A stretch of 61,949 bases of DNA from Bradyrhizobium sp. sGM-13 (GCF_018398875.1 NZ_JAGWDK010000032.1:1-61949), one strand, 5' to 3'; numbered from the stretch's first letter, positions 15,186 to 24,260 are shown. Made by a program: numbers and translations. Notes: generated from the letters alone by a model not told the origin.

Positions 15186-18056
15186 CTACGCCTGGCTCTC
15201 AATCTTCTTGCCGAGCGCGGCCTGCGCGGCGGCTAGGCGCGCGATCGGCACGCGGTAGGGCGAGCACGAAACGTAGTCGAGCCCGATCTCGTGGCAGAAC
15301 GCCACCGAGGCGGGATCGCCGCCATGCTCGCCGCAAATGCCGACCTTCAAATTGGGCCGTGTCTTGCGACCACGGGTGACGCCGATCTTCACCAGCTCGC
15401 CCACGCCATCGCGATCGACTGAGATGAACGGATCGATCTCGAGGATTCCCTTGCTGACATAAGTGCCGAGGAAACTCGCGGCGTCGTCACGGCTGATGCC
15501 GTAGGTAGTCTGGGTCAGGTCGTTGGTGCCGAACGAGAAGAACTCCGCGGTCTGGGCGACATCGCCGGCCAGCAGGCACGCACGCGGCAGCTCGATCATC
15601 GTACCAACTTGATAAGCGAGTTTCTTGCCGGTCTCCTTCATCACCGACTGCGCGGTGGCGTCGATCCGCGTCTTGACCAGGTCGAACTCGGCCTTGGTCG
15701 CGATCAGCGGCACCATCACCTCGAGGCCGACGGCCTCGCCGGTGCGCTTCTCGGCTTCTACCGCCGCTTCGAAGATCGCGCGCGCCTGCATTTCGGCGAT
15801 CTCAGGATAGGCGATCGCAAGACGGCAGCCGCGGAAGCCCAGCATCGGGTTGAACTCGGCGAGATCGCGGGCGCGATCGGCGAGCTTGCGCGGATCGGTA
15901 TTCATCGCGCGCGCGACTTCCTCGATCTCGGCCTGGGTGTGCGGCAGGAATTCATGCAGCGGCGGATCGAGCAGGCGAATCGTGACGGGCAGGCCCTTCA
16001 TGATCTCGAACAGCTCGACGAAATCGGCGCGCTGCATCGGCAACAGTTTTGACAGCGCCGCGCGGCGCGACTGTTCGTCCTCGGAAAGGATCATCTCGCG
16101 CACGGTGCGGATGCGGGTTTCCTCGAAGAACATGTGCTCGGTGCGGCACAGCCCGATGCCCTCGCCGCCGAATTTTATCGCGGTGCGCGCATCTTCGGGC
16201 GTGTCGGCGTTGACGCGAACGCCGAGCTTGCGGACGTCATCGGCCCAGCCCATCAGCGTGCCGAACTCGCCCGACAGTTTCGGCTCGATCATCGGCATCT
16301 TGCCAGCCAGCACCTGGCCGAGCGAGCCGTCGATGGTGATGACGTCGCCGGTCTTGAAGGTGCGGGAGCCCACACTCATCGTGCCGCGGCCATAGTCGAC
16401 TCGAATGGCGCCGCAGCCGGAGACGCAGGGCTTACCCATGCCGCGCGCCACCACCGCGGCGTGCGAAGTCATGCCGCCGCGGGTGGTCAAAATGCCTTCG
16501 GCGGCGTGCATGCCGTGAATGTCTTCCGGACTGGTCTCGACGCGCACCAGAATGACGCTGCGGCCATCGGCCTGAAGTTTCGCGGCCTCGTCGGACGAGA
16601 ACACGATCTCGCCGGATGCTGCGCCGGGCGAGGCCGGCAGGCCGGTCGCGATGACGTCGCGCTTGGCCTGGGGATCGATGGTCGGATGCAGCAATTGATC
16701 CAGCGAAGCCGGATCGATCCGCATCACCGCGTCCTTCTTCGAGATCAGGCCTTCATTGGCGAGCTCGACCGCGATGCGCAGCGCAGCCTTCGCGGTGCGC
16801 TTGCCGCCGCGGGTCTGCAGCATCCACAATTTGCCCTGCTCGACCGTGAACTCCATGTCCTGCATGTCGCGATAGTGCTTTTCGAGCAGCGTGTAGAACC
16901 GCGTCAGTTCCTTGAAGGCCTCCGGCATCGCGCTTTCCATCGACGGCTTGTCGGAACCGGATTCCTGGCGCGCTTCCTCGGTGATGTCTTGCGGCGTGCG
17001 GATGCCCGCCACCACGTCCTCCCCCTGCGCGTTGATCAGGAATTCGCCGTACAGCTTGCTCTCGCCGGTCGAAGGATTGCGCGTGAACGCAACGCCGGTC
17101 GCGGAGGTTTCGCCCATATTGCCGAACACCATGGCCTGCACGTTGACCGCGGTGCCCCAGGATTCCGGGATGTCGTGCAGGCGGCGGTAGGTCACCGCGC
17201 GCGCATTCATCCAGGATGAGAACACCGCGCCGATCGCGCCCCACAATTGCTCGTGCGGGTCCTGCGGAAAATCCCTGCCGGTCTCGCGCGCCACCGCTTC
17301 CTTGTACTTGCCGACCAGTTCGACCCAGTCGTCGCCGGTGAGATCAGTGTCGAGGGTGTAACCCTGGCTGTCCTTGAAGGTATCGAGGATGTCCTCGAAG
17401 TGATGATGCTCGAAGCCGAGCACCACATCCGAATACATCGTGATGAAGCGGCGATAGCTGTCATAGGCAAAGCGGCGATCGCCGGAGAGCTCGGCGAGCG
17501 CTTCGACCGTCTTGTCGTTGAGGCCGAGATTGAGCACGGTGTCCATCATGCCCGGCATCGACGCGCGGCCGCCGGAGCGGACCGAAACCAGCAGCGGATT
17601 CTTCGAGTCGCCGAATGCCTTGCCGGTCAGCTTGCCGACATACTCAAGCGCCTTCTCGACCTGCGCCTTCAGTGCGGGCGGATAGGTTTTGTCATGCGCG
17701 TAGAAATAGGTGCAGACAGAGGTCGGAATGGTGAAGCCGGGAGGCACCGGCAGGCCCAAATTGGCCATCTCGGCGAGGTTGGCGCCCTTGCCGCCGAGCA
17801 GTTCGCGCAGGCCCGCTTTGCCCTCGGCCTTGCCGTCCCCGAAGGTATAGACCCACTTGCCGGATTTTACCGCCTCGGCGGCAGGCTTGCGGACCGCAGC
17901 CTTCTTGGCCGCGACCTTGGCGACCGGCTCGGCCGGGGCCTTCTTCAGCGCTTTGCGGGCCGAAGCCTGTGGCGCGGCCTTCGGTCGGGCGGATGGCTTT
18001 GATTTCGCTACAGATTTCACTGCAGCCTTCTTGGACTTCGCGACGGCTTTGGCCAT
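15186..18056 (-). CDS. ppdK: Pyruvate, phosphate dikinase with Lys/Ala-rich leader
   Basis: A 956-residue enzyme interconverting pyruvate, ATP and phosphate with PEP, AMP and pyrophosphate. The N-terminal ATP-grasp domain begins at KWVYTFGDGKAEG and has LLGGKGANLAEM; the phosphohistidine swivelling domain has TRGGMTSHAAVVARGMGK with the active His at about residue 532; the C-terminal TIM-barrel domain has GFRGCRLAI, FSFGTNDLTQ and GICGEHGGDP. Before the catalytic part lie about 65 residues of Ala, Lys, Pro and Val (AVAKSKKAAVKSVAKSK and similar), absent from typical PPDKs. Start: ATG at 18056 follows TTGGAATCC; the frame also allows a TTG three codons earlier. A terminator-like hairpin follows the gene. 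Confidence 0.95.
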   Translation of the reverse strand: MAKAVAKSKKAAVKSVAKSKPSARPKAAPQASARKALKKAPAEPVAKVAAKKAAVRKPAAEAVKSGKWVYTFGDGKAEGKAGLRELLGGKGANLAEMANLGLPVPPGFTIPTSVCTYFYAHDKTYPPALKAQVEKALEYVGKLTGKAFGDSKNPLLVSVRSGGRASMPGMMDTVLNLGLNDKTVEALAELSGDRRFAYDSYRRFITMYSDVVLGFEHHHFEDILDTFKDSQGYTLDTDLTGDDWVELVGKYKEAVARETGRDFPQDPHEQLWGAIGAVFSSWMNARAVTYRRLHDIPESWGTAVNVQAMVFGNMGETSATGVAFTRNPSTGESKLYGEFLINAQGEDVVAGIRTPQDITEEARQESGSDKPSMESAMPEAFKELTRFYTLLEKHYRDMQDMEFTVEQGKLWMLQTRGGKRTAKAALRIAVELANEGLISKKDAVMRIDPASLDQLLHPTIDPQAKRDVIATGLPASPGAASGEIVFSSDEAAKLQADGRSVILVRVETSPEDIHGMHAAEGILTTRGGMTSHAAVVARGMGKPCVSGCGAIRVDYGRGTMSVGSRTFKTGDVITIDGSLGQVLAGKMPMIEPKLSGEFGTLMGWADDVRKLGVRVNADTPEDARTAIKFGGEGIGLCRTEHMFFEETRIRTVREMILSEDEQSRRAALSKLLPMQRADFVELFEIMKGLPVTIRLLDPPLHEFLPHTQAEIEEVARAMNTDPRKLADRARDLAEFNPMLGFRGCRLAIAYPEIAEMQARAIFEAAVEAEKRTGEAVGLEVMVPLIATKAEFDLVKTRIDATAQSVMKETGKKLAYQVGTMIELPRACLLAGDVAQTAEFFSFGTNDLTQTTYGISRDDAASFLGTYVSKGILEIDPFISVDRDGVGELVKIGVTRGRKTRPNLKVGICGEHGGDPASVAFCHEIGLDYVSCSPYRVPIARLAAAQAALGKKIESQA

Positions 18057-18147
18057 GGATTCCAACTATCCGAAAAAGGGAAGAAGATTGCGCGCCTTAC
18101 ACCATTTTGAGGGGTTCCGCGCAAGCCGCGAACCCCGCTTTCCAGCG

Positions 18148-18303
18148 CTAGAACTTGAACATCTTGAACACGCCGAGGCCGGCCAAACCGACTACGATCA
18201 AGTAGATGGCAACGATGAAATTCAGGAACCGCGGCATAATCAGAATCAAGACTCCCGCGATCAGAGCGACGATCGGGGAAATGTGCGCAGCGGTGATGGT
18301 CAT
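18148..18303 (-). CDS. DUF3096 membrane miniprotein
   Basis: A 51-residue protein starting MTITAAHISPIVALIAGVLI and ending VFKMFKF. It has two hydrophobic segments separated by MPRFLNF, so a helical-hairpin inner-membrane protein is likely. The sequence matches the DUF3096 pattern known from many proteobacteria (function unknown). A ribosome-binding site CGGAGATTTCA stands directly before the ATG at 18303. It lies about 90 bases upstream of ppdK on the same strand; co-transcription is possible. It is easily missed because of its size. Confidence 0.8.
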   Translation of the reverse strand: MTITAAHISPIVALIAGVLILIMPRFLNFIVAIYLIVVGLAGLGVFKMFKF

Positions 18304-18437
18304 TGAAATCTCCGGGGGTGACGAGATGCGGGGAATCGAATCGAGACTGGTAACCTAACCGCTGGCGCGGTTTGGGAATAGCAAGACGCCTAACCACTTC
18401 AAAGGGTTCCAGCCTCCGCAACAATTCCCCAGAAATG

Positions 18438-18460
18438 CCGCGGATAAGACCGCGCTTTTT
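18438..18460 (+). promoter_or_regulatory. Terminator-like hairpin upstream of the DUF1236 gene
   Basis: A short GC stem CGCGG / CCGCG around ATAAGA followed by CTTTTT on the plus strand. No plus-strand gene ends nearby, so if it functions it would attenuate transcription entering the DUF1236 gene 85 bases downstream. The stem is only five base pairs, so this is tentative. Confidence 0.25.
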
Positions 18461-18544
18461 GCGGAACAATGCCGCACGGGATGAATTGGCCCGCATTGTG
18501 TGTGCTGGCGAAAGCCGGCACCTCTTCTCGCGAAGGAGTTGACT

Positions 18545-18901
18545 ATGCGGAACAGACTAGTTGCCATTGCGGCGATCGCGGGCGCGATGGCGGTCCCGAT
18601 CGCAGCTGAGGCGCAGACCACGATCGGCACAGGCGGCGGCAGCACGGTCGTCATCGGTGAACATGAAGGCATCGCGCCCGACGTGCGTCCGGCCTTCCGC
18701 GAATACATCGTGCGTGAACGCGTGCCGAATTACACGATCTCCGAGCGCGTGACGGTTGGCGCCGTGCTGCCAGAAACCGGCGTGACCTACTACGACGTGC
18801 CGCAATCGTTCGGGGTGACGCCCTATCGCTACACCGTGGTGAACGGCCAGACGATATTGGTCGAACCGCGTTCGCGTCGCATCGTTCAGGTGGTCGATTG
18901 A
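18545..18901 (+). CDS. DUF1236 secreted protein
   Basis: A 118-residue exported protein. A clear signal peptide (MRNRLVAIAAIAGAMAVPIAAEA, cleaved before QTT) is followed by a Gly/Thr-rich strand and the DUF1236 body: RPAFREYIVRERVPNY, VTVGAVLPETGVTYYDVPQ, FGVTPYRYTVVNGQTILVE and RRIVQVVD at the end. The family is common in Bradyrhizobium-like genomes and has no proven role; a periplasmic structural or stress role is only a guess. AAGGAG lies seven bases before the ATG. A strong terminator follows the gene, so it is monocistronic. Confidence 0.88.
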   Translation: MRNRLVAIAAIAGAMAVPIAAEAQTTIGTGGGSTVVIGEHEGIAPDVRPAFREYIVRERVPNYTISERVTVGAVLPETGVTYYDVPQSFGVTPYRYTVVNGQTILVEPRSRRIVQVVD

Positions 18902-18972
18902 CCTTCAGTAGCCTGAACGATTGGTCCGGGCGCCGCGCAAGCGGATGTGCGCGAGATACGACCGGACAAGAA

Positions 18973-19010
18973 GCCCCGCCCGGCGTCCCCTCCGGGCGGG
19001 GTCTTTCTTG
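18973..19010 (+). terminator. Rho-independent terminator after the DUF1236 gene
   Basis: A GC-rich stem GCCCCGCCCGG / CCGGGCGGGGT with a short loop, followed by CTTTCTT. It starts about 70 bases after the DUF1236 stop codon on the same strand. Confidence 0.8.
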
Positions 19011-19043
19011 TGCAGTCTCTTGTCCCGGACGCGGTGCGGTTCT

Positions 19044-19150
19044 GTAGGGTGGGCAAAGCGAAGCGTGCCCACCATTCACACCCCCACCATTCACACCAAC
19101 GATCAGGATAGATGGTGGGCACGGCGCAAGGGCGCCTTTGCCCACCCTAC
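19044..19150. repeat. Inverted repeat, GTGGGCA family (family B, long copy)
   Basis: Two inverted modules in series: GTAGGGTGGGCAAAGCGAAG with CGTGCCCACCATTCAC, then ATGGTGGGCACGGCGCAA with GCGCCTTTGCCCACCCTAC. The outer arms also pair with each other. The short tandem CACCCCCACCATTCACAC lies between them. The element fills the space between the DUF1236 terminator and the end of the methyltransferase gene, where transcription converges. Confidence 0.75.
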
Positions 19151-19160
19151 CGGATACGAG

Positions 19161-19763
19161 CTATTCCCTGATTTCCAATCCAGGCTTCTTCACCACCAGC
19201 CGGTGAATCTTCTTTCCCGATGAAGCGCTGACGATCTCTTCGTCGAGCAACACGGTCGCGGCCTTCAGCTCCGCCTGCACGACCGCCGAATCGAACGCGG
19301 CGTAAAGCCGTCCCTGCGCGTCGCGCTGATCGGCGCCCTCGGTGACGCGCCAGCTCAGATAAAGAATGCCGCTGGGTTTGACGATATCGAGCAGCCGGCG
19401 GACCGATGCCGCAATCTCCTTGCGGTCGAGATGCATGATCACGGTTTCGCACAGCACGTTATCGAACGTGCCGATGCCGCGCAGATCGGGCAATTCGGCA
19501 TGCGCGAACTTGCACGACGGATAGCGCCGGCGCGCTTCGTTGAGCAGGCCTTCCGAGGCATCGAAGCCCATCGCCGAAAAGCCGTGGGTGTGAAGCCAGG
19601 CGACCTCGCGGCCGCAGCCGCAGCCGATATCGGCCGAATTGCCGCCGCGCACGAAAAATCGCTCGACGACCTCCTGCAGGTCGACGGGCGCCGGCTGACC
19701 GAGCCAGTCCTTCGCGAACGCCGCCGCATCCTGGTCATAAGCGGCGAGCGTCTGAGGATCCAT
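19161..19763 (-). CDS. Class I SAM-dependent methyltransferase
   Basis: A 200-residue protein with the Rossmann-type SAM-binding motif I, SADIGCGCGREVAWL, at about residues 43-57, the acidic strand-2 end MGFDASEGLL, and a motif IV region FDNVLCETVIMHL. Strand 5 appears as KPSGILYLSWR. The substrate cannot be inferred; the general shape is that of small-molecule methyltransferases. It lies three bases after the glyS stop codon on the same strand, so it is very likely the last gene of the glyQ-glyS transcript, though a link to glycyl-tRNA charging is not implied by sequence. Confidence 0.85.
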   Translation of the reverse strand: MDPQTLAAYDQDAAAFAKDWLGQPAPVDLQEVVERFFVRGGNSADIGCGCGREVAWLHTHGFSAMGFDASEGLLNEARRRYPSCKFAHAELPDLRGIGTFDNVLCETVIMHLDRKEIAASVRRLLDIVKPSGILYLSWRVTEGADQRDAQGRLYAAFDSAVVQAELKAATVLLDEEIVSASSGKKIHRLVVKKPGLEIRE

Positions 19764-19766
19764 GGT

Positions 19767-21866
19767 CTAGCCTTCGATCTTGGAAAAATCCGCAACCGCG
19801 CGGGTCGCCGCGCGGATTTCGTTCAGGAGTTTTAGTCGATTCTCGCGCACCTTGGGTTCATCGTCATTGACCTTGACCTTGTCGAAGAACGCATCGACGG
19901 CGGGGCGCAGCTTCGCCATCGCGCTCATCGCGGCGGCGAAATCTTCCTTCTGCACTGCGGCTCCGGCCTCGCTCTTGACCTGGTCGATCGCCTTGGCGAG
20001 CGCCTTTTCTTCGGCAAGCGCGTAGAGCCCGGCATCCGGCGCACCGTCGAACGTGCGTTTGTCCCGCTTCTCCTCGATCGAGAGGATGTTACTCGCGCGC
20101 TTGGTCCCTGCAAGCAGGTTCTTGCCGTCATCGGTGTCGAGAAACTTGCCGAGCGCCTCGACGCGGCGGACAACGAGCAAGAGATCGTCCTGGCCGCCGA
20201 GCGAAAACACGGCATCGACGAGATCGTGGCGCGCGCCCTGGTCGCGGAGCTGGACCTTCAGGCGGTCGGCGAAGAAAGAAAGGAGGTCGCCCGGAAGCTC
20301 CTCGGCGTTGCTCTTGTCCGGCAAGCCAGCCAATGCCGACTTCGCCACGTTCAAGATCGGCAGCCGGAGCGTATTGTCAACGATCAGCCTGATGGCACCC
20401 AGCGCTGCTCGCCGCAATGCATAGGGGTCCTTGCTGCCGGTCGGCTTCTCGTCGATCGCCCAGAAACCCGCCAGAGTATCGAGCTTGTCGGCCAGTGCGA
20501 CGGCTGCGCTTACCGGATCGCTCGGTACGCGATCAGTCGGCCCCTGTGGCTTGTAATGGTCCTCGCTCGCGGCGGCGACGGAGTCGTCTTCACCTTGCGC
20601 CTGCGCGTAGTACTTGCCCATCAAGCCCTGCAGCTCGGGGAATTCGCCGACGACCTCGGTCAGCAGATCCGCCTTTGCCAGATGCGCGGCGCGCCTGGCC
20701 TTCGCGACGTCGGCGCCGACCAGCGGCGCGATCTCGGCCGCCAGCCTTTCGATGCGATTGATCCGCTCGGCTTGCGTGCCTAGCATCTCGTGAAACACGA
20801 TCTGCTTGAACTTTGGCAAGCGATCTTCCAGCTTCGTCTTCAGGTCGGTCTCGTAGAAGAATTTTGCATCGCTCAATCGCGCGCGGATCACCCGCTCGTT
20901 GCCGGCAACGATTACCTTGCCGCCATCGGTCGCCTCGATATTGGCGGTCAGGATGAACTTGTTGGCGAGCTTCCCCGTCTTGGGGTCACGCACCACAAAG
21001 CATTTCTGGTTGTTGCGGATGGTGGCGCGGATTACCTCGTCCGGGATCGTGAGATATTCCTGGTCGAACGATCCCATCAACACCACCGGCCACTCGACAA
21101 GGCCTGCGACTTCGTCCAGCAGCACCTGATCCTCGACCAGCTCAAAGCCCTGCGCGAATGCCAGCTCCTTCGCGTCGGCGAGGATGATGTCCTTGCGCGC
21201 CTGCGGATCGAGTACGACCTTCGCAGTCTTCAGCTTGGCTTCGTAATCTTCGAAGCGGCGCACCGAGATCGCCGACGGCGCCATGAAGCGGTGGCCGAAC
21301 GTAGTCTGCCCGGCCTCGATGCCGTCGACGGAAAATTTCACCACGTCGGGGTCTTCGGTCTCCGGACCGAAGGTCGCGATGATCGAATGCAGCGGCCGCA
21401 CCCAGGAGAGCGAACCCGATTTGGTCGAACGTGCGCCCCAGCGCATCGATTTGGGCCATGGGAAGGTTCGGATGATGACCGGCAGAATTTCGGCGAGCAC
21501 ATCGATGGTGGCGCGGCCCGGCTTTTCGATCAGCGCGATGTAGAAGTCGCCCTTCTTCGGGTCGGTCTGGATCTTCGCGTCTTCGATCCTGGCCAGACCG
21601 GTCGCCTTCAAGAATCCCTGGATTGCGGCATCAGGGCCGCCGACGCGTGGGCCGCGGCGCTCTTCCTTCAAATCGGATTGCCGCGTCGGAACGCCGTGCA
21701 CGGTCAGCGCCAGCCGCCGCGGCGTCGCGAACGCTTTCGCGCCTTCATAGACCAGGCCTTCGGCGACGAGCTTGTCGGTCACCATGCGGCGCAGATCGTC
21801 CGCCGCCTTCGCCTGCATGCGCGCGGGGATTTCCTCGGAGAACAATTCCAGCAGAAGATCAGGCAT
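19767..21866 (-). CDS. glyS: Glycyl-tRNA synthetase beta subunit
   Basis: A 699-residue beta chain of the bacterial two-subunit glycyl-tRNA synthetase, needed for tRNA recognition in the alpha2-beta2 enzyme. It begins MPDLLLELFSEEIPARM, the family's characteristic start, and has GRLANKF-type and VSRMR-type central segments (here KTGKLANKFILTANI), an HD-like region and a C-terminal anticodon-binding domain (FFDKVKVNDDEPKVRENRL). The start codon shares one base with the glyQ stop (21866), so the pair is translationally coupled. The length is normal for the family. Confidence 0.95.
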   Translation of the reverse strand: MPDLLLELFSEEIPARMQAKAADDLRRMVTDKLVAEGLVYEGAKAFATPRRLALTVHGVPTRQSDLKEERRGPRVGGPDAAIQGFLKATGLARIEDAKIQTDPKKGDFYIALIEKPGRATIDVLAEILPVIIRTFPWPKSMRWGARSTKSGSLSWVRPLHSIIATFGPETEDPDVVKFSVDGIEAGQTTFGHRFMAPSAISVRRFEDYEAKLKTAKVVLDPQARKDIILADAKELAFAQGFELVEDQVLLDEVAGLVEWPVVLMGSFDQEYLTIPDEVIRATIRNNQKCFVVRDPKTGKLANKFILTANIEATDGGKVIVAGNERVIRARLSDAKFFYETDLKTKLEDRLPKFKQIVFHEMLGTQAERINRIERLAAEIAPLVGADVAKARRAAHLAKADLLTEVVGEFPELQGLMGKYYAQAQGEDDSVAAASEDHYKPQGPTDRVPSDPVSAAVALADKLDTLAGFWAIDEKPTGSKDPYALRRAALGAIRLIVDNTLRLPILNVAKSALAGLPDKSNAEELPGDLLSFFADRLKVQLRDQGARHDLVDAVFSLGGQDDLLLVVRRVEALGKFLDTDDGKNLLAGTKRASNILSIEEKRDKRTFDGAPDAGLYALAEEKALAKAIDQVKSEAGAAVQKEDFAAAMSAMAKLRPAVDAFFDKVKVNDDEPKVRENRLKLLNEIRAATRAVADFSKIEG

Positions 21867-22801
21867 CAGACCGCCCTGCCCGCTTCGGTGTGAACCCAGG
21901 CTTCGCCGCAGGCTTTTGCCAATTCGCGCACGCGCATGATGTAGCTCTGCCGTTCGGTGACCGAGATCACGCCGCGAGCATCGAGCAGATTGAAGACATG
22001 GCTGGCCTTGATGCACTGGTCATAGGCCGGCAGCGCCATCAGATGCTCCTTCTGATTGCCGCCCTCCTTCCATCCGGCCGTGAGATATTTCTTGCAGGCG
22101 TCTTCGGCCATCTTGAACTGCTCGAACAGCATCGCCGTATCCGCGTGTTCGAAATTGTGCCGGGAATATTCCTGCTCGGCCTGCAGGAAGACGTCGCCAT
22201 AGGTGACCTTGTCGGCGCCGTCGCGGCCGTTGAAGTTGAGATCGTAGACGCGGTCGACGCCCTGCACATACATCGCAAGACGCTCGAGCCCGTAGGTGAG
22301 CTCGCCGGAAACGGGTGCGCATTCGACGCCCGCGACCTGCTGGAAGTAAGTGAACTGGCTGACTTCCATGCCGTCGCACCAGCACTCCCAGCCCAGCCCC
22401 CATGCGCCAAGCGTCGGGCTTTCCCAATCGTCCTCGACGAAGCGGATGTCGTGTACGCTGGAATCGATGCCGATCGCAGCGAGCGACTTCAGGTATAGAT
22501 CCTGAAGGTTCGGCGGTGACGGCTTCATGATCACCTGAAACTGATAATAGTGCTGCAGCCGGTTGGGGTTCTCACCGTAGCGGCCGTCCTTCGGCCGGCG
22601 CGAGGGCTGCACATAGGCCGCATTCCAGCGTTTCGGCCCGAGCGCGCGCAGCGTCGTGGCCGGATGGAAGGTGCCTGCGCCCATTTCCATGTCATAGGGC
22701 TGCAGGATCACGCAGCCCTGCTCCGCCCAGAACCGCTGGAGAGCAAGGATGAAGCCCTGGAACGAACGTTCCGGGCGCATATGGGCAGGCAAGGCGTCCA
22801 T
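21866..22801 (-). CDS. glyQ: Glycyl-tRNA synthetase alpha subunit
   Basis: A 311-residue catalytic alpha chain. Class II synthetase motifs are seen in order: FWAEQGCVILQPYDMEMGAG early, YVQPSRRPKDGRYGENPNR (motif 2 loop), and ELTYGLERLAMY (motif 3 region). It activates glycine and works with the GlyS beta chain encoded directly downstream with a one-base overlap. I use the ATG at 22801 (MDALPAHMRPERSFQG); no clear ribosome-binding site precedes it, and ATG at 22780 (MRPERSF) is a possible alternative. An upstream extension to 22906 has no homology. Confidence 0.95.
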   Translation of the reverse strand: MDALPAHMRPERSFQGFILALQRFWAEQGCVILQPYDMEMGAGTFHPATTLRALGPKRWNAAYVQPSRRPKDGRYGENPNRLQHYYQFQVIMKPSPPNLQDLYLKSLAAIGIDSSVHDIRFVEDDWESPTLGAWGLGWECWCDGMEVSQFTYFQQVAGVECAPVSGELTYGLERLAMYVQGVDRVYDLNFNGRDGADKVTYGDVFLQAEQEYSRHNFEHADTAMLFEQFKMAEDACKKYLTAGWKEGGNQKEHLMALPAYDQCIKASHVFNLLDARGVISVTERQSYIMRVRELAKACGEAWVHTEAGRAV

Positions 22802-22886
22802 CGGCAGAATCGGTCTCGCGAAGGGGGGTTTGAAGTGCGCGGGACCGTATCGGCGTAGGGGCGTGGAATCAAGGCGAGCCCACAAT

Positions 22887-22926
22887 GTCATTCCGGGGCG
22901 ATGCAAAGCATCGGCCCTGGAATGAC
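22887..22926. repeat. Short palindromic repeat, family D (short copy)
   Basis: A 40-bp inverted repeat with outer arms GTCATTCCGGGG and CCCTGGAATGAC and an inner hairpin GATGCAAAGCATC. The same outer arms bound the longer elements at 57602-57724 and 58449-58588, and the inner GATGCAAAGCATC recurs in the last one. It ends four bases before the stop codon of the small minus-strand gene at 22931. Confidence 0.75.
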
Positions 22927-22930
22927 GTAG

Positions 22931-23122
22931 CTAGCCCGGCCGGTAAGCGCCGGTGACGGGGTCGCGGCGCAGCGTTGGGATGTCGGCCGTGTGGGTGGCC
23001 TCGGCGACGCGCGCCAGCCGTGCCTCTTCGAGTTCCCTGTTGATACGGACAGCAGTCTTGTAGGCCCAGCGGACCACGGCGAGCCCTCCCAGGGCACCCG
23101 CGAATGCGATCAGCGGCGGCAT
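22931..23122 (-). CDS. Small membrane-anchored hypothetical protein
   Basis: A 63-residue protein with one N-terminal hydrophobic helix (PPLIAFAGALGGLAVVRWAY), a basic/acidic amphipathic helix (KTAVRINRELEEARLARV) and a C-terminal turn RRDPVTGAYRPG. It looks like a single-pass inner-membrane protein with a cytoplasmic coiled segment. I do not recognise a named family. The ATG at 23122 has AAGGA nine bases upstream; an in-frame GTG at 23143 would add seven residues (MNDKDRP). It lies between glyQ and the S49 peptidase gene on the same strand. Confidence 0.65.
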   Translation of the reverse strand: MPPLIAFAGALGGLAVVRWAYKTAVRINRELEEARLARVAEATHTADIPTLRRDPVTGAYRPG

Positions 23123-23232
23123 CGGTCGATCCTTGTCGTTCACGTGTCAGCCCCCAATGGCTCGCATTCTCGCCGAAGCCGGCCTGCGCCGCAATTCCGC
23201 TTTTGGGACTAAATGGCGCGGGTACCCCCGGC

Positions 23233-24138
23233 CTAGAACCCGAACCTGGCCCAGATTGCCCGGGTCTCCAACGCCGAAATCAGGTCATCCGGCAATCCCC
23301 CGATACCGTCGACCAGGGAGCCCGCGCCCGGCGATCTTCGGCCCAAGAGACCGGCCAGCATCCCGCTTGCCGGCGCGATGAGGGGCGTCAGCACTTTGTC
23401 ACCATAGCGCTCGCGCAGCGTCGAGCGGAGATCGCCGATCTTGTCCGCAAGGCCGAGCGACACCGATCTCTCGCCCGCCCAGTACTCGCCGGTGAACAGG
23501 ACGTCGTCGGCCCCCTTGAGGCGCGCACCGCGGCTGCCTTTGACCAGCGCGATGAAGATAGCGTGGATCTCACGCTGAAGCGTCTTCAGGCGGGCGACGT
23601 CATCCGGGTCTTCGGGCAGGAAGGGGTCCAGCATCGCCTTGTGCTCGCCTGCCGTGTAAAGCCGCCGCTCGACACCAATCCTCTTGATCAAGTCCTGAAA
23701 GCCGAAACTGCCGCCGACCACGCCGATCGAGCCGAGGATCGAGGACGGATCGCAGAATATCTCGTCGCCCGCGCAGGCGATCATGTAGCCGCCGGATGCC
23801 GCGACGTCCTCGACGAACACCAGCACCGGCAGTTTCTTTTCCGCAGCAAGCTGCCTGATCCGCAAATAGATCTGCCGCGATTGCACCGGCGAGCCGCCGG
23901 GCGAATTGATCGCCAGCGCCACCGCCTTGGCGTGTCGGGTGGCGAACGCGCGTTCGAGCGTTTTGGCGATGCCGGCCAGCGTCAGGCCCGGCCGCAAAGG
24001 CGTCACCGCACCGATGACGCCCGACAGGCGAACCACCGGAACGACCGCAGCGTCGGGCCGGAATTTCGCCGGAATGAATCGTTTCATCCTGTCAATAAGG
24101 CCCGGCAATCCCGTGCGATCACTAAATTGTTCACTCAT
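23233..24138 (-). CDS. S49-family peptidase (SppA/SohB-like)
   Basis: A 301-residue serine protease of the SppA/SohB type, expected to cut membrane-embedded or signal peptides at the inner membrane. The nucleophile Ser is in DVAASGGYMIACAGDEIF, the general-base Lys in GEHKAMLDPF, and the substrate strand in ALAINSPGGSPVQSRQI. The order and spacing match short (single-domain) members that assemble into rings. There is no long N-terminal membrane segment, so it may be peripheral. The C-terminal 60 residues are variable. It shares direction with glyQ but is separated by the small gene at 22931. Confidence 0.88.
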   Translation of the reverse strand: MSEQFSDRTGLPGLIDRMKRFIPAKFRPDAAVVPVVRLSGVIGAVTPLRPGLTLAGIAKTLERAFATRHAKAVALAINSPGGSPVQSRQIYLRIRQLAAEKKLPVLVFVEDVAASGGYMIACAGDEIFCDPSSILGSIGVVGGSFGFQDLIKRIGVERRLYTAGEHKAMLDPFLPEDPDDVARLKTLQREIHAIFIALVKGSRGARLKGADDVLFTGEYWAGERSVSLGLADKIGDLRSTLRERYGDKVLTPLIAPASGMLAGLLGRRSPGAGSLVDGIGGLPDDLISALETRAIWARFGF

Positions 24139-24260
24139 GCCGTTACCTCGAATTAACCATTTTTTATCACGCCAATGTCATTGGAAAGGCCGGAACGCCT
24201 TTTGGCAGGACGCCTTTTGCATTGCAGACGAGAGACTGCAATGGCGCAGCGGAGACTGAC

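Noticed and set aside
24153..24167. TTAA-N7-TTAT resembling a CtrA site before a short possible gene
   Set aside because: A seven-of-eight match in an AT-rich stretch is likely by chance, and nothing downstream suggests cell-cycle control.
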